Positions 5,583-12,924 of a DNA stretch of 16,338 bases are shown here, piece after piece. The notes below the pieces were generated by a model. It saw only the letters and a list, made by a program, of their open reading frames with translations. It was not told the origin of the DNA and searched no databases. The DNA is from RGUW01 sp040399325 (lineage in GTDB: Bacteria; Cyanobacteriota; Cyanobacteriia; PCC-6307; Cyanobiaceae). How positions within the stretch are numbered: the first letter of the stretch is position 1; each line of letters begins with the position of its first letter. The translations under genes were made by a program, and so were the position numbers. The stretch spans positions 1 to 16,338 of the forward strand of contig JBBASJ010000048.1 of assembly GCA_040399325.1 (NCBI GenBank). The letters run 5' to 3'.

Positions 5583-6650
5583 ATGGCTCAGGCTGCTCTG
5601 CAAGCGAGCCGTGCCACGGGCCCGGCAGGGCTGCAGCTTCGTGGCAACGGCACCACGCGCGAACTGCGCTGCCGGGTGCTGCAGTCGCCGCTGGCGGGGG
5701 TGAGCGATCGCATTTTTCGTGAACTGGTGCGTCGCTGGGCGCCCGAGGCGCTGCTGTTCACCGAGATGGTGAACGCCACCAGCCTCGAGCTGGGCCATGG
5801 CACCCACAAGGTCGCCGAGCTGGCCCTCGAGGCCGGGCCCATCGGCGTGCAGCTGTTTGACCACCGGCCCGACGCCATGGCCGACGCGGCCCGCCGCGCC
5901 GAAGCCGCCGGTGCCTATCTGATCGACATCAACATGGGCTGCCCGGTCAGAAAGATCGCCAGAAAGGGCGGCGGCAGCGGTCTGATCAGGGATCCCGACC
6001 TGGCCGCCCGCATTGTTGCGACCGTGGCCGCGGCGGTTCAGATCCCTGTCACGGTCAAGACGCGCCTGGGCTGGTGCGACGGCAGCGATGCGATCAGCTG
6101 GTGCCGCCGGCTCGAGGCTGCCGGCGCCCAGCTGCTCACGCTGCACGGCCGCACCCGCGAGCAGGGCTTCAGAGGGCGTGCCGACTGGGGCGCCATCGCC
6201 GCGGTCAAACGGGCGCTGGCCATCCCGGTGATCGCCAACGGCGACATCAACACCCCCGCCGATGCCCTGGCCTGCCTTGAAGCCACCGGGGCCGACGGGG
6301 TCATGGTGGGGCGGGGCACCATGGGCGCCCCCTGGCTGGTGGGGCAGATCGCCGCGGCCCTGGCGGGGCAGCCGGCTGTGCCGACGCCCGGCGCCACCGA
6401 GCGGCTGGCCCTGGCCGCCGAGCAGCTGCAGGCCCTGGTGGCGGCCCGCGGCGACCACGGCCTGCTGATCGCCCGCAAGCACATGGGCTGGCTGTGCACC
6501 GGCTTTGCCGGCGCCCCCCAGCTGCGCCACAACCTCATGCGTGCCCCCACGCCTGCTGAGGCCCTGAGGCTGCTGGCGGGGGCGGCCGAGGGCCTGGTTC
6601 AGGGCAGCACCGCCGGCCAGCCCTGGCGGATCAGCAGCAGCGAGAAGTAG
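5583..6650 (+). CDS. dus: tRNA-dihydrouridine synthase (DusB-like)
   Basis: 355-residue FMN-dependent enzyme that reduces uridines in the tRNA D-loop with NADPH. It has a TIM-barrel with the family signatures QSPLAGVSDRIFRELV (substrate/FMN entry), DINMGCPVRKI carrying the catalytic Cys120 followed by KGGGSGLI, the FMN-binding HGRTREQGFRG, PVIANGDI, and VMVGRGTMGAPWL. A C-terminal helical tRNA-binding domain follows with HMGWLCTGFAGAPQLRHNL. The first 28 or so residues are not part of the fold; ATG 5583 is the first in-frame ATG, and a later start is conceivable. The 3' end runs 52 bp into the convergent cobI-like gene. HIP1 occurs at 5704-5711 inside the V-S-D-R-I codons. Confidence 0.93.
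   Translation: MAQAALQASRATGPAGLQLRGNGTTRELRCRVLQSPLAGVSDRIFRELVRRWAPEALLFTEMVNATSLELGHGTHKVAELALEAGPIGVQLFDHRPDAMADAARRAEAAGAYLIDINMGCPVRKIARKGGGSGLIRDPDLAARIVATVAAAVQIPVTVKTRLGWCDGSDAISWCRRLEAAGAQLLTLHGRTREQGFRGRADWGAIAAVKRALAIPVIANGDINTPADALACLEATGADGVMVGRGTMGAPWLVGQIAAALAGQPAVPTPGATERLALAAEQLQALVAARGDHGLLIARKHMGWLCTGFAGAPQLRHNLMRAPTPAEALRLLAGAAEGLVQGSTAGQPWRISSSEK
5704..5711. repeat. HIP1 octamer in dus
   Basis: GCGATCGC within the conserved GVSDRIF codons of dus. Confidence 0.7.
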
Positions 6651-7366
6651 GGCTGCTCGCTGGCCGGCACCGCGGCGGCGGGCGCCAGCAGCTGATCAGG
6701 CCAGCCCACCCGTTGGGCAAACAACGCCTGGTCCAGCAGACCTCGGGCCTCCAGCAGCGGCCGTACCCAGGTCCAGCGATGGCCCAGCTTGAGCAGGGCC
6801 AGGGTGGTCTGGGCCGACGCCCCCGGGTCGCCGCCCCCACCCGTCCAGTCGAGCAATGCCTCAAGCGCTGCAGCGCTTTCAGGGGTGGGGCGAATCAGCA
6901 GCCCCTCGCCCTGCAACGCCAGCGGCCAGGCCCCCGCCGCGGCTGCCGCGGCCACCGAGGTGATGCCCGGGATCACCTGCAGCGGGCAGGCCGGATGCCG
7001 TTCAGCCATGGCCAGCAGCACATAGCTGCAGCTGGCAAACAGCGACGCATCGCCCTCGCACAGCAGCACCACCACCTCGCCGGCGGCCACCTGGGCAGCC
7101 AGGGCGGCGGCGGCGGCCCGCCAGGCGCTGACCCGCGGCGCGGCCTCGCTCACCATCGGAAACAGAAGCGGCAGCCGCTGCTGCGACGCTGCGATCCAGG
7201 GCGCCGCAATGGTGGCCGCCATGCCGACCGCCCCCTCGCGCGCCACCGGGTAGGCCACCACGGTGGCGGCCTCGATGGCCTTGACGGCCGCGACCGTGAG
7301 CAACTGCGGATCGCCCGGTCCCACCCCCACCAGGGTCAGACCGGCTGCCCCGGTCGAGGCATGCAT
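6599..7366 (-). CDS. cobI: Precorrin-2 C20-methyltransferase
   Basis: 255-residue SAM-dependent methyltransferase of the corrin/porphyrin (TP_methylase) family that methylates C20 of precorrin-2 in cobalamin (or pseudocobalamin) synthesis. Features are LTLVGVGPGDPQLLTVAAVKAI at the N-terminus (SAM-binding GxGPGD), VVLLCEGDASLFASCSYV in the middle, VIPGITSVAAAAAA, and the closing strand YFSLLLIR. The EGDxSLFxS form and overall length favour CobI/CbiL over other family members; cobalt-precorrin-2 as substrate cannot be excluded. ATG 7366 gives the canonical beginning, while upstream in-frame codons to 7474 encode a basic, unconserved stretch. The 3' end overlaps dus by 52 bp, and the 5' side shares a 107-bp interval with the divergent glycosyltransferase gene. 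The middle of the gene (6863-6878) contains a 16-bp coding palindrome. Confidence 0.9.
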   Translation of the reverse strand: MHASTGAAGLTLVGVGPGDPQLLTVAAVKAIEAATVVAYPVAREGAVGMAATIAAPWIAASQQRLPLLFPMVSEAAPRVSAWRAAAAALAAQVAAGEVVVLLCEGDASLFASCSYVLLAMAERHPACPLQVIPGITSVAAAAAAGAWPLALQGEGLLIRPTPESAAALEALLDWTGGGGDPGASAQTTLALLKLGHRWTWVRPLLEARGLLDQALFAQRVGWPDQLLAPAAAVPASEQPYFSLLLIRQGWPAVLP

Positions 7367-7415
7367 GGGCGCTGCTGCCGCTGGGCTCTTTCTAAGGCGC
7401 CACGGGCACGACCCC

Positions 7416-7447
7416 GGCCAGGCTCGCCGCTGGCCAGGCCGGCCGCT
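7416..7447. repeat. 16-bp tandem duplication in the cobI/glycosyltransferase interval
   Basis: GGCCAGGCTCGCCGCT (7416-7431) is directly followed by GGCCAGGCCGGCCGCT (7432-7447), 14 of 16 bases identical. It is noncoding with the gene starts chosen here and lies between the divergent starts of cobI (7366) and the glycosyltransferase (7474). Confidence 0.65.
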
Positions 7448-7455
7448 GGGCGAGA

Positions 7456-7467
7456 TTGTGATCACAA
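7456..7467. promoter_or_regulatory. 12-bp perfect inverted repeat upstream of the first glycosyltransferase
   Basis: TTGTGATCACAA is a perfect palindrome ending 7 bases before the proposed TTG start of the glycosyltransferase and 90 bases upstream of cobI. The half-site TGTGA recalls CRP-family recognition, but the two halves are contiguous instead of being separated by six bases, so it is not a standard CRP or NtcA site. Possible operator, unproven. Confidence 0.4.
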
Positions 7468-7473
7468 CCCCCA

Positions 7474-9516
7474 TTGCGGGCTCCGACCTTGATCTGGCCC
7501 TGGCTACTGGTGCTAGGCGCGGCGCTGCTGAGCCGCCGGCCCGAGCAGACCTATGGCCCCTGGGCCCGCCGCGCCGTGCTGCTGGCGCTGGCGGCGCTGA
7601 CGCTGAGCTATCTGCACTGGCGCGTGACGGCCAGCCTCAACCTGGCTACCCCGCTGAGCGCGGGCCTGAGCTGGCTGCTGCTGGCCGCCGAAGCCTGGCT
7701 GCTGCTCAGCGGCATGCTGCCGCTGCTGCTCAGCTGGCGCCGCTTTGACGACGGCCGTGCCGCGGCCGATGCCGCAGAAGCCCGCTGGCGCGACAGCGAC
7801 TGGCGTCCCCAGGTCGACGTGCTGGTGCCCACCTGCGGCGAACCCCTGGCGGTGCTGGGGCGCTGCCTGCTGGGCTGCAGCACCCTGCACTACCCCCACA
7901 AAACGGTGTGGGTGCTCGACGACAGCGACCGGCCCGAGGTGCGCGCGCTGGCCGAACACCACGGTTGCCGCTACCTGAGCCGCCGCGAGCGACGCCACGC
8001 CAAGGCCGGCAACCTCAACGCCGGCCTGGCGGCCAGCGGCGGTGAGCTGGTGGCGGTGTTTGACGCCGACTTTGTACCGCAGTCGCACTTTCTGGAGCGC
8101 ACCATCGGCCTGCTGGCCGACCCCACGGTGGGGCTGGTGCAGACGCCCCAGGTGTTCTTCAACGCCGACCCGTTGATGCGCAACCTGACGATGGAGCGCT
8201 GGATGCTGCCCGACGAGGACAACTTCTACCGCTGGATCGAACCGGTGCGCAGCGCCTGGGGGGCCGTGGTGTGTGCCGGCACGGCGTTCGTGGCCCGGCG
8301 CCAGGCCCTTGATCAGGTGGGCGGTTTTGTCGAAGCCGCGCTGTCGGAGGACTTCGTGACCGGTATTGCGCTGCTGGGGCGCGGCTGGCAGGTGCGCTAC
8401 CTGGGCGAACCGCTGAGCGCCGGGCTGGCCGCCGAGACCCTGCTCGATTTTGTGCGGCAGCGGCAGCGCTGGGCCGCCGGCACCCTGCAGAGCCTGCGCC
8501 TGCCCCAGGGCCCCCTGCGCCAGGGCGGCCTGGGGCTGGGGCAACGGCTGGCGCTGCTCGAGGGCTGCCTGCACTGGCTCAATACCCTGCCGCGGCTGCT
8601 GGTGCTGCTGATGCCATTGAGCTACGGGCTGCTGGGGGTGGTGCCGATCAGCATCAGCGTTCACGGGCTGGTGCAACGGCTGCTGCCGCTCTGGCTGGCG
8701 CTGCTGATCAGCGTGGGCTGGCTGAACCGCCGCAGCCGCCATGCCCTGCTCAACGAACTGCCCAGCTGGGTGCTGACGGTGCCCCTGGCCACCACGGTGC
8801 TGGCCAGCCTGGTGGGGCGTTTCGGCGGCTTTCGCATCACCCCCAAACAGCAGCCCCGCAGCCGCGGCGGCAGCTCCTGGCTGCTGGTGACCCCGCTGGC
8901 GGGGCTGCTGGCGCTGCAGCTGATCAACCTGGGCCGCCTGGTCGGGGTGCTGACCCCCGCTGATGCCGGCGCGGCCCTCAGCGCCGACCCGGCCCTGCAG
9001 CTCGCCCTGGTGTGGGCCGGCCTCACCGTGCTGGGCCTGGTGGTGGCCCTGCGGGCCTGCTGGGACTGTGCCGATCCCGAGCCGGTGCCGTGGCTGGCGC
9101 TGCCGCTCGCTGTGCAGCTGCACGACGGGACCGGCCAGAGCTGGTGCGCCGCGGTCGAGGCGATCAGCGAGCGGGGCGTTGACCTGCTGCTGGGCAGCGA
9201 TCCCCCCAGGGAGCAGCTGCAACTGCAGGTCAAGGTTGACAGCGCCCCGATCCCGGCATTGCAGGCCTGGGTCGTCGACTGCAGCGGCGCGGGGTCAAAG
9301 GGGTCACGGCTGAGCCTGCGCTGGAGCGACGGTCAAACCCTGGCCCTGCAGCAGCTGCAGCGCTGGCTGTTCTGCAGGCCCGGCTGCTGGCAGCAGCGTC
9401 AGGCCATGGCGGAGCCCGTAGCGCTGGCTGCCTTGCTGAGGCGCCTGTTGACGCCGCCCCGACCGCGGCTGGCCGGACACCGCAGCCTGGTGACACAGGC
9501 TTGCGATCACGCCTGA
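7474..9516 (+). CDS. BcsA-like family 2 glycosyltransferase with degenerate PilZ-like tail
   Basis: 680-residue inner-membrane processive glycosyltransferase of the cellulose synthase catalytic subunit type. Hydrophobic segments flank a cytosolic GT2 domain (about 113-340) with VDVLVPTCGEP, VLDDS (149-150), HAKAGNLNAG, DAD (197-199), QTPQVFFNADP, SED (291-293, in place of TED) and QRQRW (329-333). After the channel helices comes the gating-loop-like FGGFRITPK (450-458) and, at 536-640, a PilZ-shaped segment lacking the RxxxR motif and keeping only S and G of (D/N)xSxxG, so c-di-GMP binding is unlikely. The start is uncertain: an in-frame TGA at 7459 means TTG 7474 or 7489 (or GTG 7510) must be used, and there is no ATG until residue 81. 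It is the first gene of a three-gene block, with the adaptor 19 bp downstream. The sugar used is unknown; cellulose or another beta-glucan is likely. Confidence 0.88.
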   Translation: MRAPTLIWPWLLVLGAALLSRRPEQTYGPWARRAVLLALAALTLSYLHWRVTASLNLATPLSAGLSWLLLAAEAWLLLSGMLPLLLSWRRFDDGRAAADAAEARWRDSDWRPQVDVLVPTCGEPLAVLGRCLLGCSTLHYPHKTVWVLDDSDRPEVRALAEHHGCRYLSRRERRHAKAGNLNAGLAASGGELVAVFDADFVPQSHFLERTIGLLADPTVGLVQTPQVFFNADPLMRNLTMERWMLPDEDNFYRWIEPVRSAWGAVVCAGTAFVARRQALDQVGGFVEAALSEDFVTGIALLGRGWQVRYLGEPLSAGLAAETLLDFVRQRQRWAAGTLQSLRLPQGPLRQGGLGLGQRLALLEGCLHWLNTLPRLLVLLMPLSYGLLGVVPISISVHGLVQRLLPLWLALLISVGWLNRRSRHALLNELPSWVLTVPLATTVLASLVGRFGGFRITPKQQPRSRGGSSWLLVTPLAGLLALQLINLGRLVGVLTPADAGAALSADPALQLALVWAGLTVLGLVVALRACWDCADPEPVPWLALPLAVQLHDGTGQSWCAAVEAISERGVDLLLGSDPPREQLQLQVKVDSAPIPALQAWVVDCSGAGSKGSRLSLRWSDGQTLALQQLQRWLFCRPGCWQQRQAMAEPVALAALLRRLLTPPRPRLAGHRSLVTQACDHA

Positions 9517-9535
9517 GGGCACCCAGGATTGCGTC

Positions 9536-10729
9536 ATGGGCGCCCCTGACACACCGCAGCGCAGCTCGCGGGCCAACATGCTGGTGATCGGCCTGGGCAG
9601 TGGGCTGCTGCTGCTTGCCGCAGGAGTGGTGCTGCACGTGTTGACGACACGGTCGCGTGATGCCGTGGTCGATACCGATTTCATCGAAATCGCCAGTCCG
9701 ATCAAAGGCCAGCTGGTTGACCTCAACGTCGAAGCCGGCGATGCGGTGCAGACCGGCGAACAGCTGGCCAAGGTCGACGACTCCCGCGCCAGTGACGCCG
9801 AGGTGCGCCGTCTGCAGACCGCACTGTCGACAGCAGAAGCGGAGCTCGAGCGCGTCAGCAGCGAGCAATCGCTCAAGGCTGAGCTGGCCGGCGGCTTTGC
9901 CCGCGATGCCAGCGACCAACGCCGCCTCGAGACCGGTCGGAACGCCCAGGAGCTTCGGCAGCTGCAGGCCGATCGGGCCCGCGAACAGCAGGAGCTCGCC
10001 TTCAGCGAGCGCGACCTCAAGCGCCAGGACATGCTCTACCGCGCGGGCGCCATCGCCGAAAACGTGGTCGACCGGGCCCGCACCACGCTCGAACAAAACC
10101 GCGACCAGCTCCTGGCCATTGAGGCCCGCATCGAGGCCCAGAACCGCCGCATGCAGGCCACCGCCCGCGATCTGTCACTGGATCGCACGCGCGGCGAAAC
10201 CGACCCGTTGCCCAGGTTGCAGAACACCAAGCTGGATCTGGCCAGGCTGGCGGGGCTTCGACGCGCTGCCGAGCGCCAGGTCCAGGGCCTCACAGCCCAG
10301 CTCGAAACGGCCCAGACGTTTTATGACCAGCAACGCACGGCATGGCTCAAGTCGCCGACCGACGCCGTGGTCTGGGGACTGCTGGCGCGCAAGGGTGACA
10401 CGCTCAGACCCCAGCAGCTGGTACTGCGGCTGATCAACTGCCGCAGCCGTTGGGTGACAACCTATGTGTCAGAAAGCGACCTCAAACGTTTACGCATCGG
10501 TAGTCGTGCCCGCATCGACCTGATCGGTGAGAACCTCGATCTGCGTGGTCGTATCGATCTGATCCGATCCGGCGTGGGCCGCCAGGCGGACCGGGAGAAC
10601 GACCCGACCCGCCTGCCGATCAACCTGGCCCGCGAGAGCCAGGTGCGGGTCCGCCTCGACTCCGACATGCCTGCACCGTCGCGCAAGCTGTGCTTTGTGG
10701 GCTATTCAGCCCGCGTCAGCTTCCAGTGA
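9536..10729 (+). CDS. HlyD-family periplasmic adaptor (membrane fusion protein)
   Basis: 397-residue protein with a short cytosolic N-terminus, one transmembrane helix (about 15-36) and a periplasmic part. The first lipoyl half is at about 48-82 (ASPIKGQLVDLNVEAGDAVQTGEQLAKVDD), a long alpha-helical hairpin rich in Q/E/R/A spans about 85-265, the second lipoyl half (SPTDAVVWGLLARKGDTLRPQQLVLRLI) is near 273-300, and a beta-barrel region follows. Proteins of this kind link an inner-membrane transporter or synthase to an outer-membrane TolC-like channel. Lying between two BcsA-like synthases, it is probably the export adaptor for their polymer. The start is ATG 9536, with AGGA at 9525-9528 as a ribosome binding site. 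It ends in a GTGA overlap with the next gene. Confidence 0.9.
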   Translation: MGAPDTPQRSSRANMLVIGLGSGLLLLAAGVVLHVLTTRSRDAVVDTDFIEIASPIKGQLVDLNVEAGDAVQTGEQLAKVDDSRASDAEVRRLQTALSTAEAELERVSSEQSLKAELAGGFARDASDQRRLETGRNAQELRQLQADRAREQQELAFSERDLKRQDMLYRAGAIAENVVDRARTTLEQNRDQLLAIEARIEAQNRRMQATARDLSLDRTRGETDPLPRLQNTKLDLARLAGLRRAAERQVQGLTAQLETAQTFYDQQRTAWLKSPTDAVVWGLLARKGDTLRPQQLVLRLINCRSRWVTTYVSESDLKRLRIGSRARIDLIGENLDLRGRIDLIRSGVGRQADRENDPTRLPINLARESQVRVRLDSDMPAPSRKLCFVGYSARVSFQ

Positions 10730-12909
10730 GCGGGCCAGCCAGGGCGACGGGGCCTGCGCAACGGGTCAGCCCAGCCGCCTGGGGCTTCCTGCTGGGGGCG
10801 CTCGCCCTGCTGCTGGGGGCCCTGGTGCTGGCGACCAGCGACACGGGCTGGCTGGATGCCGCCCAGCTCAATCCGCTGACCCTGCGCAGCCTGCCGGCCC
10901 AGTTCCAGGTGGCCGATGTTTGGCGCGATGCCCTGCCGCCGCTGGTGGTGGCGGGTGTGATCGCCGCGATGACCCTTTGGCTTCCGCGGCGGCCCTGGAG
11001 CCTGGCGCTGATGCAACTGCTGTTGATGGCTGTGGCGCTGCGCTATTTCCTCTGGCGCGCCACAACCCTCAACATGGCCCATCCACTGAGCCTGTTGTGC
11101 AGCGCGGCACTGTTCGGCACCGAACTGCTCTATGTGCTGACCAGCGGGCTGCAGCTGCTGCCGGCCCTGAGCTATGACCCCGACCTGCGCAGCCGTCAGG
11201 CCAACCAGCTGGAGCCATGGGTGGCGCAACAGCAACCCGGTGTTGACATCTGGATTCCCACCTACAACGAGCCGGAGCGGTTGGTTCGACGGGCAATCCT
11301 GACCTGTCGCAACCTCAGCTACGCCAATCGCACGATCACCGTGCTTGACGACGGGCACCGGCCGGCCATTGCAGAGCTGGCCGCAAAACTGGGTGTCAAC
11401 TACCTGAGCCGCCCCGACAACGCCCACCGCAAGGCCGGCAACCTGAACCACGCCCTGGCCCACACCAGCGCTGAGTTCATCGCGGTCTTCGACTGCGATT
11501 TCATGCCCTACCCGCGCTTTCTGGAGCGCACCCTGGGCTTCTTTGCCGAGGAGCGGGTGGCCCTGGTTCAGACCCCGCAGCACTATTTCCAGGCGGAGTT
11601 TCACAACCGCAACCTGGGCCTCGATGTGGTGATGCCCAGCGATCTGGATTACTTCTTTCGTTATCTGCAGGTGATTCGCGATCGCGCCAACGCGGTGATC
11701 TGCTGTGGCACCTCCTATGTGGTGCGCCGCCGCGCTCTTGAATCGATCGGCGGCTATGTCACCAGCTGTCTGATTGAGGACCACCAGACCAGCACCAAAC
11801 TGCTGACGCGGGGGTGGAGCATCCGTTACCTCAATGAGGTGCTGAGCATGGGTGAGGTGCCGCGCACCTTTCCTGATTTTCTGGATCAACGCCTGCGCTG
11901 GATGCAGGGCAACATCCAGATCTTTTTCCGCCCGACGGAGCTGCCGATCTGGAGCGCGCTCAACGCAGCACAGCTGAGCTTCTACATCAATCTGGCCGTC
12001 AGCGTGCTGACGCCGCTGTGGCGGCTCATCTACCTGGTGCTGCCCCTCCTCAGCCTGGTGCTGGGCTTCACCCTGATCGCCGCCCCTCCGATCGAATACC
12101 TGGCCTACGGCACTCCGTTTGTGCTGCTGCTCCACGTGATCCCCAGCTGGCTCAGCGACTACCACCAGTTTCAGTTCTGGAACGAGGTCTACGAATCCCT
12201 GTTCTGCGTGCCGGGCCTGCGCCGCATGCTGCAGGTGTTGCGCCACCCGTTTCGCATCTACGGCGGCATCGTCACCAACAAGGACGTCAGCCAGACCAAC
12301 AGCCAGAACAGCAACCTGGCGCTGATCTGGCCGTTGCTCATGCTGCTGGCTGGACTGGCGCTGACGTTGGTGCTGCGCTACCTGGTGCCCCAACTCGACA
12401 TGGCCCTGGGGGGCTGGCGGCCCAACTACGACGGCGAGGCGCTGATGCTGGGCTGGAACCTCTACAACGGCCTGGTGCTGGCGGTGGCGGTGCTGGCCTG
12501 CGTCGATCGGCCCAACCAGAGGGTCACCGACCGATTTCCGATCAACCGCATCGCCTGCCTGGAGAGCGGCGATCTGCGGTTGTGGGGCACCACCCTCGAC
12601 ATGTCTGAAGAGGGGGCAAACCTGGCCCTGCAGACGCCCCATCCAGGCCTGCACAGAGGCCAGCGCGGCACGCTGAGACTGGTGGAGCCGGCCCTCAACC
12701 TGGAAGCCGAGGTAACACGGGCCACCCCCTCGGAGCTGGCCCTCAGCTTCGGGGCGGCCGCGGCCCAGAACGATGGCGCGCTGCTGGCTCTGCTGTACAG
12801 CGGTGATCTGTGGTTCCACCGCCCCAAGCGGCTCAGCATCAGCGATGCCCTGCTGCACTGGCTGGGGAGCCTGTGGCGCGCCGAGCCGATCCGCCGGAGT
12901 TTCAACTGA
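10726..12909 (+). CDS. Cellulose synthase-like glycosyltransferase with C-terminal PilZ domain
   Basis: 727-residue BcsA-like processive glycosyltransferase. Membrane helices at about 18-37, 70-85, 93-110 and 122-145 precede the GT2 domain (173-400): VDIWIPTYNEP, VLDDG (208-209), HRKAGNLNHAL, DCD (256-258), CCGTSYVVRRRAL, IED (350-352) and QRLRW (388-392). Further helices at about 415-475 and 530-595 form the channel. The tail from 597 is a PilZ domain with both c-di-GMP motifs, RVTDR (599-603) and DMSEEG (625-630), so activity is probably switched by c-di-GMP. Compared with its neighbour it lacks the FFNxDP donor-site motif, having HYFQAEF there. GTG 10726 was chosen because it overlaps the adaptor stop (GTGA); TTG 10690 would add 12 residues. 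No bcsB, bcsC or bcsZ is present. HIP1 at 11678-11685. Confidence 0.92.
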   Translation: MSGPARATGPAQRVSPAAWGFLLGALALLLGALVLATSDTGWLDAAQLNPLTLRSLPAQFQVADVWRDALPPLVVAGVIAAMTLWLPRRPWSLALMQLLLMAVALRYFLWRATTLNMAHPLSLLCSAALFGTELLYVLTSGLQLLPALSYDPDLRSRQANQLEPWVAQQQPGVDIWIPTYNEPERLVRRAILTCRNLSYANRTITVLDDGHRPAIAELAAKLGVNYLSRPDNAHRKAGNLNHALAHTSAEFIAVFDCDFMPYPRFLERTLGFFAEERVALVQTPQHYFQAEFHNRNLGLDVVMPSDLDYFFRYLQVIRDRANAVICCGTSYVVRRRALESIGGYVTSCLIEDHQTSTKLLTRGWSIRYLNEVLSMGEVPRTFPDFLDQRLRWMQGNIQIFFRPTELPIWSALNAAQLSFYINLAVSVLTPLWRLIYLVLPLLSLVLGFTLIAAPPIEYLAYGTPFVLLLHVIPSWLSDYHQFQFWNEVYESLFCVPGLRRMLQVLRHPFRIYGGIVTNKDVSQTNSQNSNLALIWPLLMLLAGLALTLVLRYLVPQLDMALGGWRPNYDGEALMLGWNLYNGLVLAVAVLACVDRPNQRVTDRFPINRIACLESGDLRLWGTTLDMSEEGANLALQTPHPGLHRGQRGTLRLVEPALNLEAEVTRATPSELALSFGAAAAQNDGALLALLYSGDLWFHRPKRLSISDALLHWLGSLWRAEPIRRSFN
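11678..11685. repeat. HIP1 octamer in the PilZ-containing synthase
   Basis: GCGATCGC overlapping the codons for V-I-R-D-R-A in the GT2 domain. Confidence 0.7.
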
Positions 12910-12924
12910 ACAGCGAGGCTGTCA

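Noticed and set aside
5565..6530. 321-residue minus-strand open frame opposite dus
   Set aside because: Glycine/histidine/glutamine-rich shadow; dus on the plus strand carries the catalytic motifs.
6863..6878. 16-bp perfect palindrome AAGCGCTGCAGCGCTT
   Set aside because: Lies deep within the cobI coding region in an alanine/leucine-rich segment where GCGCTG codons make such symmetry likely by chance.
7456..7467. Canonical CRP or NtcA binding site
   Set aside because: TGTGA and TCACA are contiguous, not spaced by six bases, and the site does not match GTA-N8-TAC. Retained only as an unassigned palindrome.
7367..7474. 36-residue N-terminal extension of the cobI protein to an ATG at 7474
   Set aside because: The extension is basic and unconserved, while ATG 7366 gives the normal methyltransferase start six codons before LTLVGVGPGD.
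7513..9222. 569-residue minus-strand open frame opposite the first synthase
   Set aside because: Very Q/H/A-rich translation typical of antisense frames in GC-rich DNA; the plus-strand frame has the full GT2 motif set.
10702..12858. 718-residue minus-strand open frame opposite the second synthase
   Set aside because: Antisense shadow with biased composition and no motifs.
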